From contig CAMPDV010000039.1 in assembly GCA_946699065.1 (NCBI GenBank), positions 62,001 to 126,000 of the forward strand: a DNA stretch of 64,000 nt, in the 5' to 3' direction. This DNA comes from Loxodes magnus (lineage: Eukaryota > Ciliophora > Karyorelictea > Loxodida > Loxodidae). The position numbers and the translations under genes were made by a program. This document shows positions 51,416 through 62,686 of this stretch, one piece after another. The notes beneath the pieces were generated by a model. The model saw only the letters and a program-made list of their open reading frames with translations. It was not told the DNA's origin and did no database searches. The stretch's first letter is position 1; the number at the start of each line of letters is the position of its first letter.

Positions 51416-53084
51416 ATCTAGAATAATATTCATTTATAATTTATCTACAATAATGCTAAATTAATACTTAATTTCACATTTTAAATGCCCTTAGTAAAGT
51501 AATATATTTTAAAAAGATTAATTATCTGTTTATAACTATTTTAATTCATATTATTATAAAGCAAGCAATTTAGAAATAATAATTTAACATATTTGATCTT
51601 TGCTTCTAAGTTTACAAAAATTTAAAAGAAAGCTAGAAATTAAAATATCTTGTTTATATATCATTTTATCTTTATTTTTTGTTAAATCAACGAGGTTCAC
51701 ATCCGGAATAGGTGTCTTCCTTGCAACCAGTTATACTGGCTTAGACTTGGAATGTGTTTATACGCCTTGAGATAGGTATGATTTATTATCTTGCTTTTCA
51801 ACTTAAAGTTAAAAATATTTATTTTCTTAAGGTTTCATCTAAAATAATTGTCTAACGATATTAAAAGAGAAACATAATATCTTTATATTTCAATTTTGCT
51901 TCATTTTAATATATTCTATTAAACATATAAAATTTAACTATAAAGATTTAAATCTCTATCTTATTAAAATCAATCTTTTATTTAAATTTACCATTTTTGG
52001 AAAGAATTATATAAAATTTATATTTATAATATTTTAATGATTTTTTTTAAATTTTATATATTTCTAAGGTAATTAATATTTTTTAATTTGAGCAATAAAA
52101 TTTTAAAAATACTTATTTATTATAAATTTTTTAATTTTTTAATTCTTTAATTTATTTCATTTTTAAAAACCTTAATATAATCTAGAAATAAAAGTTATAT
52201 AACTAATTTTTTATTAAGAAAAAGAAAACAAAAATTAAATTCTTTATACGATATAATATTACAGACTTTCCTTATATTAATATACATTTTAAAATTTTTA
52301 TTTTATGCATTTATTTAAATTTTATTTTCGTAATTCCTTATATGTTAAATTATAATTATCTCTTCTTTTATTAGTTTAGTATTTCAATTGAGATTTTTTA
52401 TATTTTATTTAATTCTTAGTAAAATTTTTTTGCTTTAATATAAAAAATATATATGCTTTTTAACTGTTTTTTAAGAGTTTTTATTTAAAAAATAAATAAT
52501 AAAAATGAAAATTTCTAATTTTTAAATTTTTTTCTAATGGATTAATTTAATATTATTTTATCTAGACGCTAAATTTTATTCTTATATTTAAGTTTCTATT
52601 AAACCAGACTTTATGTGCTTTTTTAATTCTTAAAATTGTTTATACTTTAGAATCTTTAGTTTTCTGAATCAAAAAGTTGATATTAGTTTAAGGGATTATT
52701 TGAAGTTAACTATAAGGATACTTTTCAGCTCCTATTTTGAAATTAAGGCTCTATTTCATTAATAGCAAAATTTCTAATGGTTTCATTATTTTCAGCTATT
52801 TTTATCATTTCCTTGTGATTTCTATATATTCATGCATAATGTATATGATTTATGATGTATTTCTTAAAAAATATCTCTTTCTTCGAAAAATTTTAATGCT
52901 ATAAACGCATAATTTTTATTTATCTATAATCCTGATAATTATCAAGTAGTTTATTCTAAAGAAGATTATTTATCTAGAAATTAAAGAAAAATGCTTATTT
53001 AAAATAGGTAGATAGTTTTAATTTTTTAATATCTTTCACTTAGAAAAAATAAAAAATTTCTTAAATGCAATTATTCAAATTTGC
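51416..53084. other. AT-rich DNA with a GC-richer island at 51690-51785
   Basis: The island (about 95 bp, for example GAGGTTCACATCCGGAAT and TTATACTGGCTTAGACTTGG) stands out from 80% AT flanks and looks like a small structured RNA or repeat fragment. It matches no tRNA, 5S or spliceosomal RNA that I can recall. The rest shows nothing. Confidence 0.35.
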
Positions 53085-53969
53085 TTGAATAATTACCTTT
53101 CATTTTCTATTAAAAGAAATAAAATATATATATTTAAAAATGAAGTTCTTAAAGATGGATTTCTCTTGGGAAGGAGAAACGCAAGAAGGTTAAGATCCAA
53201 AATAAAGGGACCAGGCTTCAAAAACCAACATAGGTATGGCATTCTCCTGACTCATTACTTGAAAAGAATAAATAATGATAGGCGGGTAACGCTGAAATCC
53301 ATCAAAGAGAAATTAAAAAATCAGTAATTTAAAAGCAAGGAATAAGTAAATTTAATGCCGAAACAAATTCGAACGATTTGGACGAGAAGGCCATAAAGCA
53401 TGGGACTATTTAGAGTAAAACCTATTATAAAAATTAATAATAAGAGTTCGAACGTTGCTAGAAGATCAAGAAAAACAAAAATAAGAATTGAGAAACACAT
53501 TGAAGATGTTGAAGCACGCTTTGACGGAAAACTTATATGTTATTTAGGGATAACAAATAGTCAGAGAACGAGTTCAGATAATTGAAAATGATATTTGAAT
53601 TTTGCAAGAACAGGACGAAAAGACCAGAGTGATAAAAATTAAATTAATGCAGAGATTATGAGAAAGCTGGAATAATTCAGAAAAGAATCCAAATAGAGTG
53701 ACTTTATTCCTATAGAAATAGAAAGATAAGTGAACAAGCATTAATAAAACAAAAAAAAAACGCAACATTTACAAAAGTCGATGGCACCTATGACGGAAAT
53801 ATCCGTAGCAAAAGAAAATAAGAAGAACAATCTGTGGATCGATCTGATGCAAATCAACAATTTTCTTTCCATCGTACGATGGGAAGATATGACGTAGAAA
53901 GCAAGAATTACTAATCACCAGATGGAAGATTATGAATAAATAGATAAAGGAGAACCTTAAAAACGTTGA
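53085..53969 (+). CDS. Lys/Arg-rich ORF, unrecognised, possibly mobile-element derived
   Basis: One frame stays open to a TGA at 53967-53969. The product is strongly basic (GFLLGRRNARRLRSKIKGPG, VARRSRKTKIRIEKHIEDV) and the region is GC-richer than its flanks. There is no in-frame ATG at the left end; an ATG in another frame at about 53145 gives MDFSWEGETQEGQDPKQRD and could be the true start with an intron. Near the 3' end a second frame is also open to a TGA at about 53931. It lies between the two direct repeats, next to other unrecognised ORFs, which makes a mobile origin plausible. No transposase motif was identified. Confidence 0.4.
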
Positions 53970-54317
53970 AAACTTTTAAAACTTCTAGCTGAAATTCAAA
54001 CTTATTTTGAATTGAATTTAATAAATATATTTAAAAGTTTATATATTATCCTGAATTTCTTAAAAGTTAAATTTATTTAATAAAGATTAAAATATTATGA
54101 AATTATATTAAACATCTTAGTTGAAGCAAATAATATTCTAAAGAACTTAATTTAAGAAGGTATCTAAACAAAATAGCTCAAAAGGAACAAAAAATCATAA
54201 AAAAATATTTATAGAGAATTATTAAAATGTTCGCAGTGTTTGACAGTTCACCGTTTAAAAAAAGTTTTAATGTTTGAGTATAGTTTTTTAACGGTTCTAG
54301 CACTTGAGATTCATATC

Positions 54318-55040
54318 TCATTTATCTTCCATCTTGTATATTCTAGTTTTTTCGGTTTCTAATCCATTTTCAGCATGTAAATCACTCCATTCTCTATTCA
54401 TTAGATCTAATTTTTTCTTCTCCTTATTTGTCTTAAATTTGTTTTACCATTATTTCTCCTTAACTTTACAAAATTCTGCATAGTTCTTCCTTAAATGATA
54501 TTTACTTTTAAAATAATAACATAGCTTCTAAATCTTAATTATTTTTACTTCTTTCTTTATTTCTTGATGAGTTTTTTTCAATCTTCATTTTTTCGTTTTT
54601 TAAGTTAGGTCTGTCTCTTTTGACACTTTAAAATTTTTCCAATCTAATAATTCTAAGCTTGAGTCCTCACTACTTGGGAGTTCGTTTAACTGAAAGGTTC
54701 TCGTTAGTAATTCCAAAGAGTTTCTATCTCCCGTTCTTTATTGGTCATCCTGATGTCTAAGGTGTTTTGAAATCTGTGCTGGATCCTTTCTGAAGCTTCT
54801 CATTCTTCTTTCTGAGCTTCCTTGATATCTACTTACAGGTTTAGTACCACTTTGATTAACTATCCCATGCTTATCTAATCAGAAGGATTGAACACCGTTA
54901 CCTCTTGATGCAAAGCGAATTTCAATATTTTTGAGTTTTTCCTCCAATGTTGATGTTAGGGCATTTGCGACTTTCTTTATCTTTATCTTCTCCTCCTATT
55001 TTCTCTTTGTTTCAACCTACTATTTTTAGGAGCTAAAAAT
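54318..55040 (-). CDS. Charged coiled-coil-like protein, unrecognised
   Basis: GC-richer block with good coding signal on the minus strand. It includes STLEEKLKNIEIRFASRGNG near 54.95 kb and a clear end (NREWSDLHAENGLETEKTR, then TGA at 54318-54320). A 16-nt GT...AG at 54821-54836 fits the intron class; the frame after splicing is also protein-like (TLDIRMTNKEREIETLW), so at least two introns must be present to reach the C-terminal frame. The start was not found and the gene may be partial. It faces the basic ORF at 53.1-54.0 kb. Confidence 0.4.
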
Positions 55041-56205
55041 CCCTTTTTGAAGTCCTAAATTTTTTAAAATAAAAAAAATTTATATAATTTAAATATTTAG
55101 CAGCAATCATATTTATATATCTTTTTTATAAGAAATATAATTAGTATTTTGAAGCAATTAAAATAAAGAAGGAAGAAATTTATTAAAAAATCAAATCTAT
55201 TAAAGAATCTAATGAAAAAGAATAATTATATTTCAAATAAATAATAAATTTAATATCATTAATATCTTTTATTTTGGGATAAGTTATTACAATTCTTATA
55301 ATAATTTAATTTACAAAGTCATTTTAAAATTTTAAATAATTAATTTTTATTTAATTTATATAATCTAGCATATAAGTTAAGCGATTGTTCTTCCTAATAT
55401 TATTAATATAAAAGTAAATGGATCATTAAATAATTTTATATAATACTATAAATGAAATTATTTTTCAACTAATTATTTATTTTAGACTTATTTAGATCAA
55501 ATCAAATTAAAAAGTTTTCTAGGAAAATAAATGCTTTTTTAAAAAGTTCCCTTTCTTGAATAGTTCACAGATTATGGATTATCTATTTTAAAACCCGTTC
55601 AATTATAGATTATGCTATGTCTATTTATTAAGTTTCTTCTACCATAGTTTTCCATAATATTGTATAAAAGTAATAAGGACTGTCCAAATTTTCTTGTGAA
55701 CCCCATTATTTTACTAAAAGTTTCTCCAGAGATATCATGCACTACTAAGGATTTAGTTTTTTTTCTTTAAAATTTTTACTCTTGTTTAAACTCTTTTGAT
55801 TTCTATTAGGATTGCTTATTTTATCATTTAGGATTGCTATTAGTATATTTGATGAAAGATTGCCACTATTTTATTCACTCTTACTTCTTGGTATAGGTTT
55901 ATCTTTTTTGCCTTATAATTTTTTTGTTTTTTTTGTTATTTTATTCATAGATCTTGGTTTGGTACTTCCATCTTAGTTTCATACTATTCCTTGGAATTAG
56001 CTCAGGGTTTATGCAAATTTAAGTTCGTAACTTAAAAGTCGGTTTCATGTTAAAATTATCGCAATTTTTTTCCTGTTTTATGAAGTTCTGATTGGTCGAA
56101 AAATCCTTTTTTATATCTGCTTTAATCCATTTTAAAAACTTTTTCTTTGATAATTCACTCAAATTATCATTTGTAGTAAATTTCCTTGAACTGATCCCTT
56201 CTTCT
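55041..56205. other. AT-rich DNA without a recognised gene
   Basis: Nothing recognised between the minus-strand coiled-coil gene and the right direct repeat. Confidence 0.4.
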
Positions 56206-56607
56206 ATTATTATATAAAATGGATGTCGGTCGTGTCAGGAAAACTAATAGGAAATTTGGTGCATTGTATACTACATTGCAAGTAATCTCCCACTAGATGC
56301 CACTACGGGAAAGGGTAAATAAGCTCAGAAGAGAAAAGCTTAACTTGTCCGAGGTTTTCTCTAGCAGCATGAAAGTTTGACTGACGGGCCTGGTAATTAC
56401 TAATACTCATTTGGATCTTATTAAAGAAAACTGAAGCATTTGATTCAAGATTTAAGAATAATTTCTAATAAGAAGATTCCATTTAGAGAAGTTTAAGTGA
56501 CTAATCGGACAAATAGAATGAAATCAAGAAATGTGAAAACATTTTTTCTTTATTAATAATGAAAGAGCTGTGCGCCAACAGGTGCTATGCGCTCTATAAT
56601 CATCTTT
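56206..56607 (+). repeat. Dispersed repeat, right copy
   Basis: Same orientation as 51242-51415, with an additional internal segment of about 220 bp (about 56280-56500). The 3' end can fold into a small hairpin (GCGCC AACA GGTGC). A T-rich run precedes the 3' block, as in the left copy. Confidence 0.6.
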
Positions 56608-56683
56608 ATTTATTTATTTGCTTTTTCAGAGATACTTTAGTTTAAGTTGTCGAGAGATGTAAATTTTTTCCTGTCTGTTTTAG

Positions 56684-57544
56684 ATGAGTGAATGGAAGAG
56701 TTGTTTGGCTAATGACTTTTATTATCTTTTTCTATTCTTTTAATTAATTTAGATGGTTGTTTAATTTAAGCTAAAACGTGATCTAAAGATGCTTTTGGTT
56801 TTCTCCTACTTTGAGGAGGTGATGAAAAAGTTTTTGAGGTAAGATGTTTTATATTATATTAATGATTTGATATAAAATAAAATGGTACCTAAGAAATAGT
56901 CAGATAAAACCTAATAACTCATAAGAGGATATAGTCTCTAGCTTCTTTAGATGAAGAACTAAAAATTAGCAAAGGTTATTAATAATCTTTATTAGCAAAC
57001 TAAAAATTTAATAAATTCTATGGAAATTATGAATCTGAAAAATTAACATTACGATAGTAATTAGCTATATATCCATCATTGTATCAGTTTAAGGGAGAAT
57101 TTTATAGAAAGTCCTAAGAGAAATTTAAAATACTAAAAAATGTAAGCTAAAACAATCCTAAATACTAAATTGATCCAATCAAAATAGAACAGCAGCTTAT
57201 TAAAAAATATATTTACTACTGAAGAGTAACTTCTAATATTGCAAGCTGTCAGTACATAAAGAACGAAATCGCTACCAATTTAGACAAAAAGAACAGAGAA
57301 TAGTATTAAGGGAAAATTATATAGGATTTATATTAAGCAAGCTATTTTTACAGGAAAAAAAGACTTCAAACAAATAAAGAAACTCCCTTTATCTACTAAG
57401 CAATTGATAAATTAAATAGAAAATGATTGTGATTTGACCAATTAAGTAAAGAAAAGTAATCTTAAATTAATAAAGACTTATAACAGTGAAGATTCAAACA
57501 AGTTTGAGGTGACAACTATGCTTAAACAGTAAATTAATATGTGA
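56684..57544 (+). CDS. Unrecognised basic protein, 286 residues
   Basis: One frame from the ATG at 56684 (alternative ATG 56753) to the TGA at 57542 with 286 codons and no internal TGA, several times longer than expected by chance. G is enriched at first codon positions. The sequence is helical and basic (RENFIESPKRNLKYQKMQAK, FTTEEQLLILQAVSTQ). The first 40 residues are hydrophobic, perhaps a signal anchor. No family recognised. It begins 76 bp after the right dispersed repeat. Confidence 0.55.
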
Positions 57545-58700
57545 TAAACTAAATAAAGATAAGGCCATAATAATAGATTATGCTATAAACGTATTAAAAG
57601 TAAAATGTTATCTAATTTTTCTAAAAGACAATAAAATATGAAAATAAGATAACTAACAATCATCTTATATAATTTTAGTTTTTATTTCTTTTAATGTATC
57701 TTATTTAATAATTTAAGCTTAAAATAGAATTATCTAAGTTAAAGTAATTAATTTTATAAATTTATGAATTGTTTTCTAAAATAAAGGAACATTCTTGATT
57801 TAAAAGACGAAGAAAGAATATGTTGAACTTAATATTGATCTACTTTATAATATCTTGCTATTTATAAAATGTAAAACTTGTATTAAAAGTGACTTACCTA
57901 AGTTACTATATTAGTATTAAAATAATAAACTAAAAGATTTATAAAAGTTAGATCTATAATTTAAAACTAAAACTTTTAGAATTTTTTAAAAGCTTTATAT
58001 TTATTTAAAGTTATCCTTTAACAAATCAGACATCATTAATTAGAACTATTAAGAGCTAAAAATTATATTTATTATGCTTAATGATAATCCAAGGGGTAAA
58101 TTAAATATAATACATAAACTTTATCAAACTCTAAAATTATTATGCTATTTGTTTCTTGGTAACTTCCTATCTTTTATAGGTTTTATCAAGTAGCTAATAT
58201 TTTTATAGAGTTTGCTAACTTAGCAACTTTACGTTTTTCTATTTATTTATCTTTTTATTTTTAAACTAAATGTTTCCAAAATTAGAAGAAGATTCTAACT
58301 TAAATATTTAGATTACTTTATTTGCAAATAAAAGAAATTAAATATATATACATTTTGCTCTTTAAAGTTAAATCACATTTTATCTACTAGAATTTCAATT
58401 AAGTCTGATTTTCTGATAAGATTATTTTTAAATAGATCCTCTAAGAACATTGAAATGCTTATCTAAATTTACTATTATTATTATTATTTTAACTAAATGT
58501 AAAATTAAAGTTTCCATATCCTGGGTTTTCAACCAGGTTTCTGCTGACAAGTTTTTTTTCCGTGATTGTTCTCCACGACCTTTTTTTAAAGTGGACGGCT
58601 ACCACGAAGAATTCTCTTAGTTTCTTGTTCATAGTTTCTATTTATATATTCCTTACTCAGTAATCCAAAGTTGTTTAAGTTTCTTCAGGTCCTTTATTCT
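57545..58700. other. AT-rich DNA with GC-richer island at 58512-58622
   Basis: The island contains a near-perfect hairpin (CCTGGGTTTTCAACCAGG) and a GC-rich tail (GTGGACGGCTACCACGAAG). It may be a small structured RNA or repeat end. No gene seen in the remainder. Confidence 0.35.
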
Positions 58701-59297
58701 TCATTGTATTTGAGTTATCTTCATTTCTTAAAATGTCTTAGTAAATGATACCAAGATTAGCAGTACCAACAATTTTTATATCGTTTTTCTAATTTCTATT
58801 ATTAAAAAACTTTTTTCTCCAGCATCCAATTCTTTTGTTTATGTTTGTATCATTTTTTTCTTAATTTTACTTTTCTAATGTTGTATTTTGTGCTAATCTT
58901 CTTCTATGATCATTCTTTGTGATTAATTGAAGTTAGTTTACGACATTTCATAAAGTTAATTTTCTGTTACTACTGTGTTTTTAATCAGTTAACTTTTGAG
59001 AATAAGCAGTTCGTTATTTTAATCTTCTATGTAATTCATTAGTTCCCGGATTTTTTCTCCTTGATTAAATATCTCTTCATATTTTTCAATTTTTTCTTTC
59101 ATTTTTTCGATTTCGCTTTGGAGTAAATTGTTATTTTTGGTTTCAGGGTTTTATTGTTCATTCTGACCAATCATTACTTTTCCCTCTGAAAACGAGCTAG
59201 ATTCTCTATCCTGTCTTTGTTTTTTTAGCTCCTCGTTCGTCACTTGTTTTCTTGTTTTTCTTTGTTATTTCTTAGAAAGACGGATGTTCTTCTCCAT
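58701..59297 (-). CDS. Coiled-coil protein, 198 residues
   Basis: Exactly 199 codons from the ATG at 59297 to the TGA at 58701-58703, with no internal TGA. The N-terminus is basic (MEKNIRLSKKQQRKTRKQ). A long heptad region follows (LLQSEIEKMKEKIEKYEEIF) and the C-terminus is more hydrophobic (LLVLLILVSFTKTF). No family recognised. Its composition recalls ORF1-type nucleic-acid-binding coiled-coil proteins, but it could equally be a host protein. Confidence 0.55.
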
Positions 59298-60031
59298 TTT
59301 TTCTTATCTAAATTAACTATTTAATAGAAAGGAATAGTTAGATATATATCCAAGTTTATGAAATAATAAAATGTAAAAACTTATTTTATTTAAATAGCAA
59401 TAAGGAGTATTGTTAATCTAACACTCTTTATAAAACTTAGCAGTTGTAAAAATTATAATATTTAGCTTAGAGAAATTTGCTGCAGGGAATAAACAAAATA
59501 AATTCATAAAAGTTATTAAACTCAATCTACTCTTTAAAAACCATTGCTTTCTGTCTTTACTTTATTTTTCTAAAAATAATTAGAACACAAGAAATCTCAG
59601 TTAAATAAAAAGATAAAATAGAATAATTTTCTAAGTCAAAATATGATATAACTTATTTCTTAATTATTTCATAATCAAATATTACTTAATTTAAATAAAA
59701 TCGAGTCACGAATTTAATAATTTTGTCTTATTCTATTTATTTAATATTTTAACATCATTTATTTTTTAATTATACAGATAAAAATAGCATTCCAGATATA
59801 GCAGAAGTTAAATTTTAATTAGAAGCATATCAATTATTAGTACTAAAAATATAAGATTCCTTATTTTTTTATTTGTTCCTTAATTAATTTTTAGGACTGA
59901 TCAAAAATAAAGATAGTTAGAATAAATAAAGAATAAATAATTCCTTACTAGAAATTATTTCCTTTATAGTCCTTAAATATTTTATTTATAATTAGATATA
60001 TTATAACTTTTTATTTAATTGAAGAGTGTTT
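59298..60031. other. Intergenic DNA
   Basis: AT-rich; separates the coiled-coil gene from the 3' end of the second Notch-repeat gene. Nothing recognised. Confidence 0.4.
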
Positions 60032-62686
60032 TCATAGAAGACCTAAAGTCAAGAGCAAGGAACTTACTAGCAGAATTCCGAAAGAATCTTGTTCATCTTC
60101 GTATGTTTCTTTTGTTACGGCTTTCTACATAACTCTATTGTTAGAAGCTTTTGCAATTGATACTTATCCTTCACTCGTTACTTTAATGTCTAATATTTCT
60201 TTGCTCAAATCAGCACTCCAATTTAAGTCAACTTCTTCCGATATCTTAATCTTAAGTTTGTAACCTTAACTAGAGTCTCCGACCATTTTGACAGTTTTGT
60301 AGAATAAATCATTAGGATTTGATTTATAATCATAAACTAAAACTAGCATATCTTAGCATTCCCACTAATAGTTTCCTATATTCTTTACTAGAAGAATATC
60401 ATCTTTTGCCTAGTTTTCAAGTCTCAACATGAGATCTTTTGATCCACTAGATGTAGTTTCATAGAAAGCCATATAAGTTCCTTGAGAAATGCATACATTA
60501 ACGTTATCAGTATCTTCTCCAAATTCGTAGCTTTTTTCTAAATTTAGTGTTTCGTCTGAAATGTTATACTATTAAAAGGAATATCCGAAATTATCTGATA
60601 ACGCTCTATTTCTCATCTATCTTCTAGCTGGATTTTCCTACCAAAACAGATAAACAGTATAGTCATCGACATACCAGTAATCTAACTTTTAACCCTCCTA
60701 TGCAACATACTAATACTAACCTACTGTAAAATCTTTTGCTAGAATTAATGCAATTACATATCCCTTTACTAATCCATCTGCTATGATAACTACATAATCA
60801 TGAACCCAGATCACAGCTTACACTCTTCCGTCGCAATTTTCACATAAATTTATATAAGCAGAGTTTTAAAGAATCAAGCCAGAATCATAAGCGCTTACAT
60901 AAAATTTGCTATCATCGACGTAAGCTGCCGCTACCTCACCTTCTTTATTGAAATCATAATTTCATTAGTTGGTGTAAATTTAACTTTAAGTCTCATAGTT
61001 AACTTTAATGGCTTCTTTAATTTCTAAAGTGTTATCTGTATTGATTACTATAAAATCATAAATAGAGGACTTAAAATCAAAACCAAAGGAGCAGCTTGCT
61101 TCGTTACAAATAATTTTTTTCATATAGACTACAAAGTTATAAGCTGTTATTTGAGTATCAAAATCTACTAATCTTCTTGCATATCTTCGTCGATCGTCAC
61201 TTTTATCAAGAGTGAAAAATATCGTTGTTTCGCATTCTGTTCCGTCTAATTTGCATTTCGATTTTATTACTGAGGTTTACTTCTGATTTATCCAGAAAAG
61301 GTATAGGTTATCAGTGAAATTTACCTGCTAAACAGTACCTTCAAGAGGTAATGTATCGTTATTATCTTATTAATTTATTTAATTTTCTTCTTAAACAGTC
61401 CAACCACTATTTTACTATTCCTCTGAATTTCCACTTCCTTAATCGGTCCATTAGCACTAACCTTAGTAGCAAGAACATACTTTAGAATATTTAGAGCTGT
61501 CGTAGCATTCTTTATTCTCACATTCAGTTACTAATAAATCGGAAACAGAAGTGCATACATAGTTAGAACACCCACTTGATTGGCAATCATCACTTTTCGC
61601 ACAAGCTAGTTTAGTGCTATATCCGCAGAATTCATCACTTGTAACACTTTCACCTTTTTCTCCAGATTGTTTTGCAGACTGACTTTAACAATCTCCATAA
61701 TCATAATTTTTTTTCTCGCAATTACATTCTTAGTCACAGGATCCATCGCCTAGCCACTACCAGAAACAACTATTAGGACATTCGCTTTCAGTTACTGCAT
61801 TATTAGAGGGACAGTCACCATAATCGAATCCACATGATTCATCAAGACATTTGCTATCGCAGTGTCCATCTCCTAACCAACTCCAAGCGCATCCATTTGT
61901 ATTGCAAAATACTGATCCTCCAGATCCGCTACTACAATCGTTTCCGTCATATTAGCATTTTTCTACAAAGCATGCTAGATCACACTTTCCATCGTTTATT
62001 CATTTTTCAGGACATCCCGAATCGCAATAAGTAAGATCACAATCTCCTTTATCAAATTAGCAGGCTTCAATATTGCATGCTTATTCGCATACATAATTTC
62101 CTATCCAATTAATTGCGCAGTCACTTGAACAATAACCACTTGGATAACCATTGTATACATTATCAATGGCTTAAGTATTGCAGTCTCCTCCATCGTAGTT
62201 ACATTCTTCAATATTGCAAGCTTAGTCACATCATAAATCTCCTTACCACTCGACAGCACATCCAGTTCCACATGAAGTTAAAGGTACTCCATCATCTTTA
62301 CAATCTCCTCCATCCCAGTTGCAATCTAGAACAAAGCAGTTTAGTTCACAGATATCATTTTAAATTGATGTCCATTTGCAATCTTTATAGCAATAAACTG
62401 ATTCATCTGTTCCTTCCTTGCAATCATTATGATCGAAGCCGCATTTTTCAACTTGGCATCCTACATCGCATTTTCCGTCACCAGTTCAAGCCCATTTGCA
62501 ATCGTAGCTACAGTAAGTTCCTTCGCAATCACCTCCGTCATCGCTACATTCAGGACGATAGCAAGCCCAATCGCATTTGCCATCTCCAATTCAGGAAGTT
62601 TAGCAACCTTCGAAGCAATCAGATTAGAGTCTTCTAGTTTGTATTAGGAGGAAAAGAAGCGTTAGAATGAAGAATGAATATTTCAT
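60032..62686 (-). CDS. Lin-12/Notch-repeat (LNR) surface protein, copy 2, type I membrane
   Basis: 884 residues in one intronless frame of 885 codons. A signal peptide (MKYSFFILTLLFLLIQTRR) precedes eight tandem LNR modules (residues about 24-332). Each has six cysteines and the D-GD-C type end (for example WIGDGKCDWACYRPECSDDG followed by GDC). In Notch these bind calcium and mask a cleavage site. A further Cys-rich block (about 345-410) and an acidic Gln-rich spacer lead to a 430-residue extracellular region without a recognised domain. A terminal helix (FGILLVSSLLLTLGLL) is followed at once by TGA, so there is no cytosolic tail; a GPI-type signal is an alternative reading. The Trp codon of the second LNR at 62486-62488 is TGA. 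Isolated LNR arrays occur on surface proteins of several ciliates. Confidence 0.9.

Noticed and set aside
51690-51785. tRNA gene suggested by GGTTCACATCC
   Set aside because: No acceptor stem, D-arm or anticodon arm could be placed around the B-box-like sequence.
51242-56607. LTR-type element bounded by the two direct repeats
   Set aside because: The repeats are diverged and unequal, no reverse transcriptase, integrase or primer-binding site was seen, so the class cannot be claimed.
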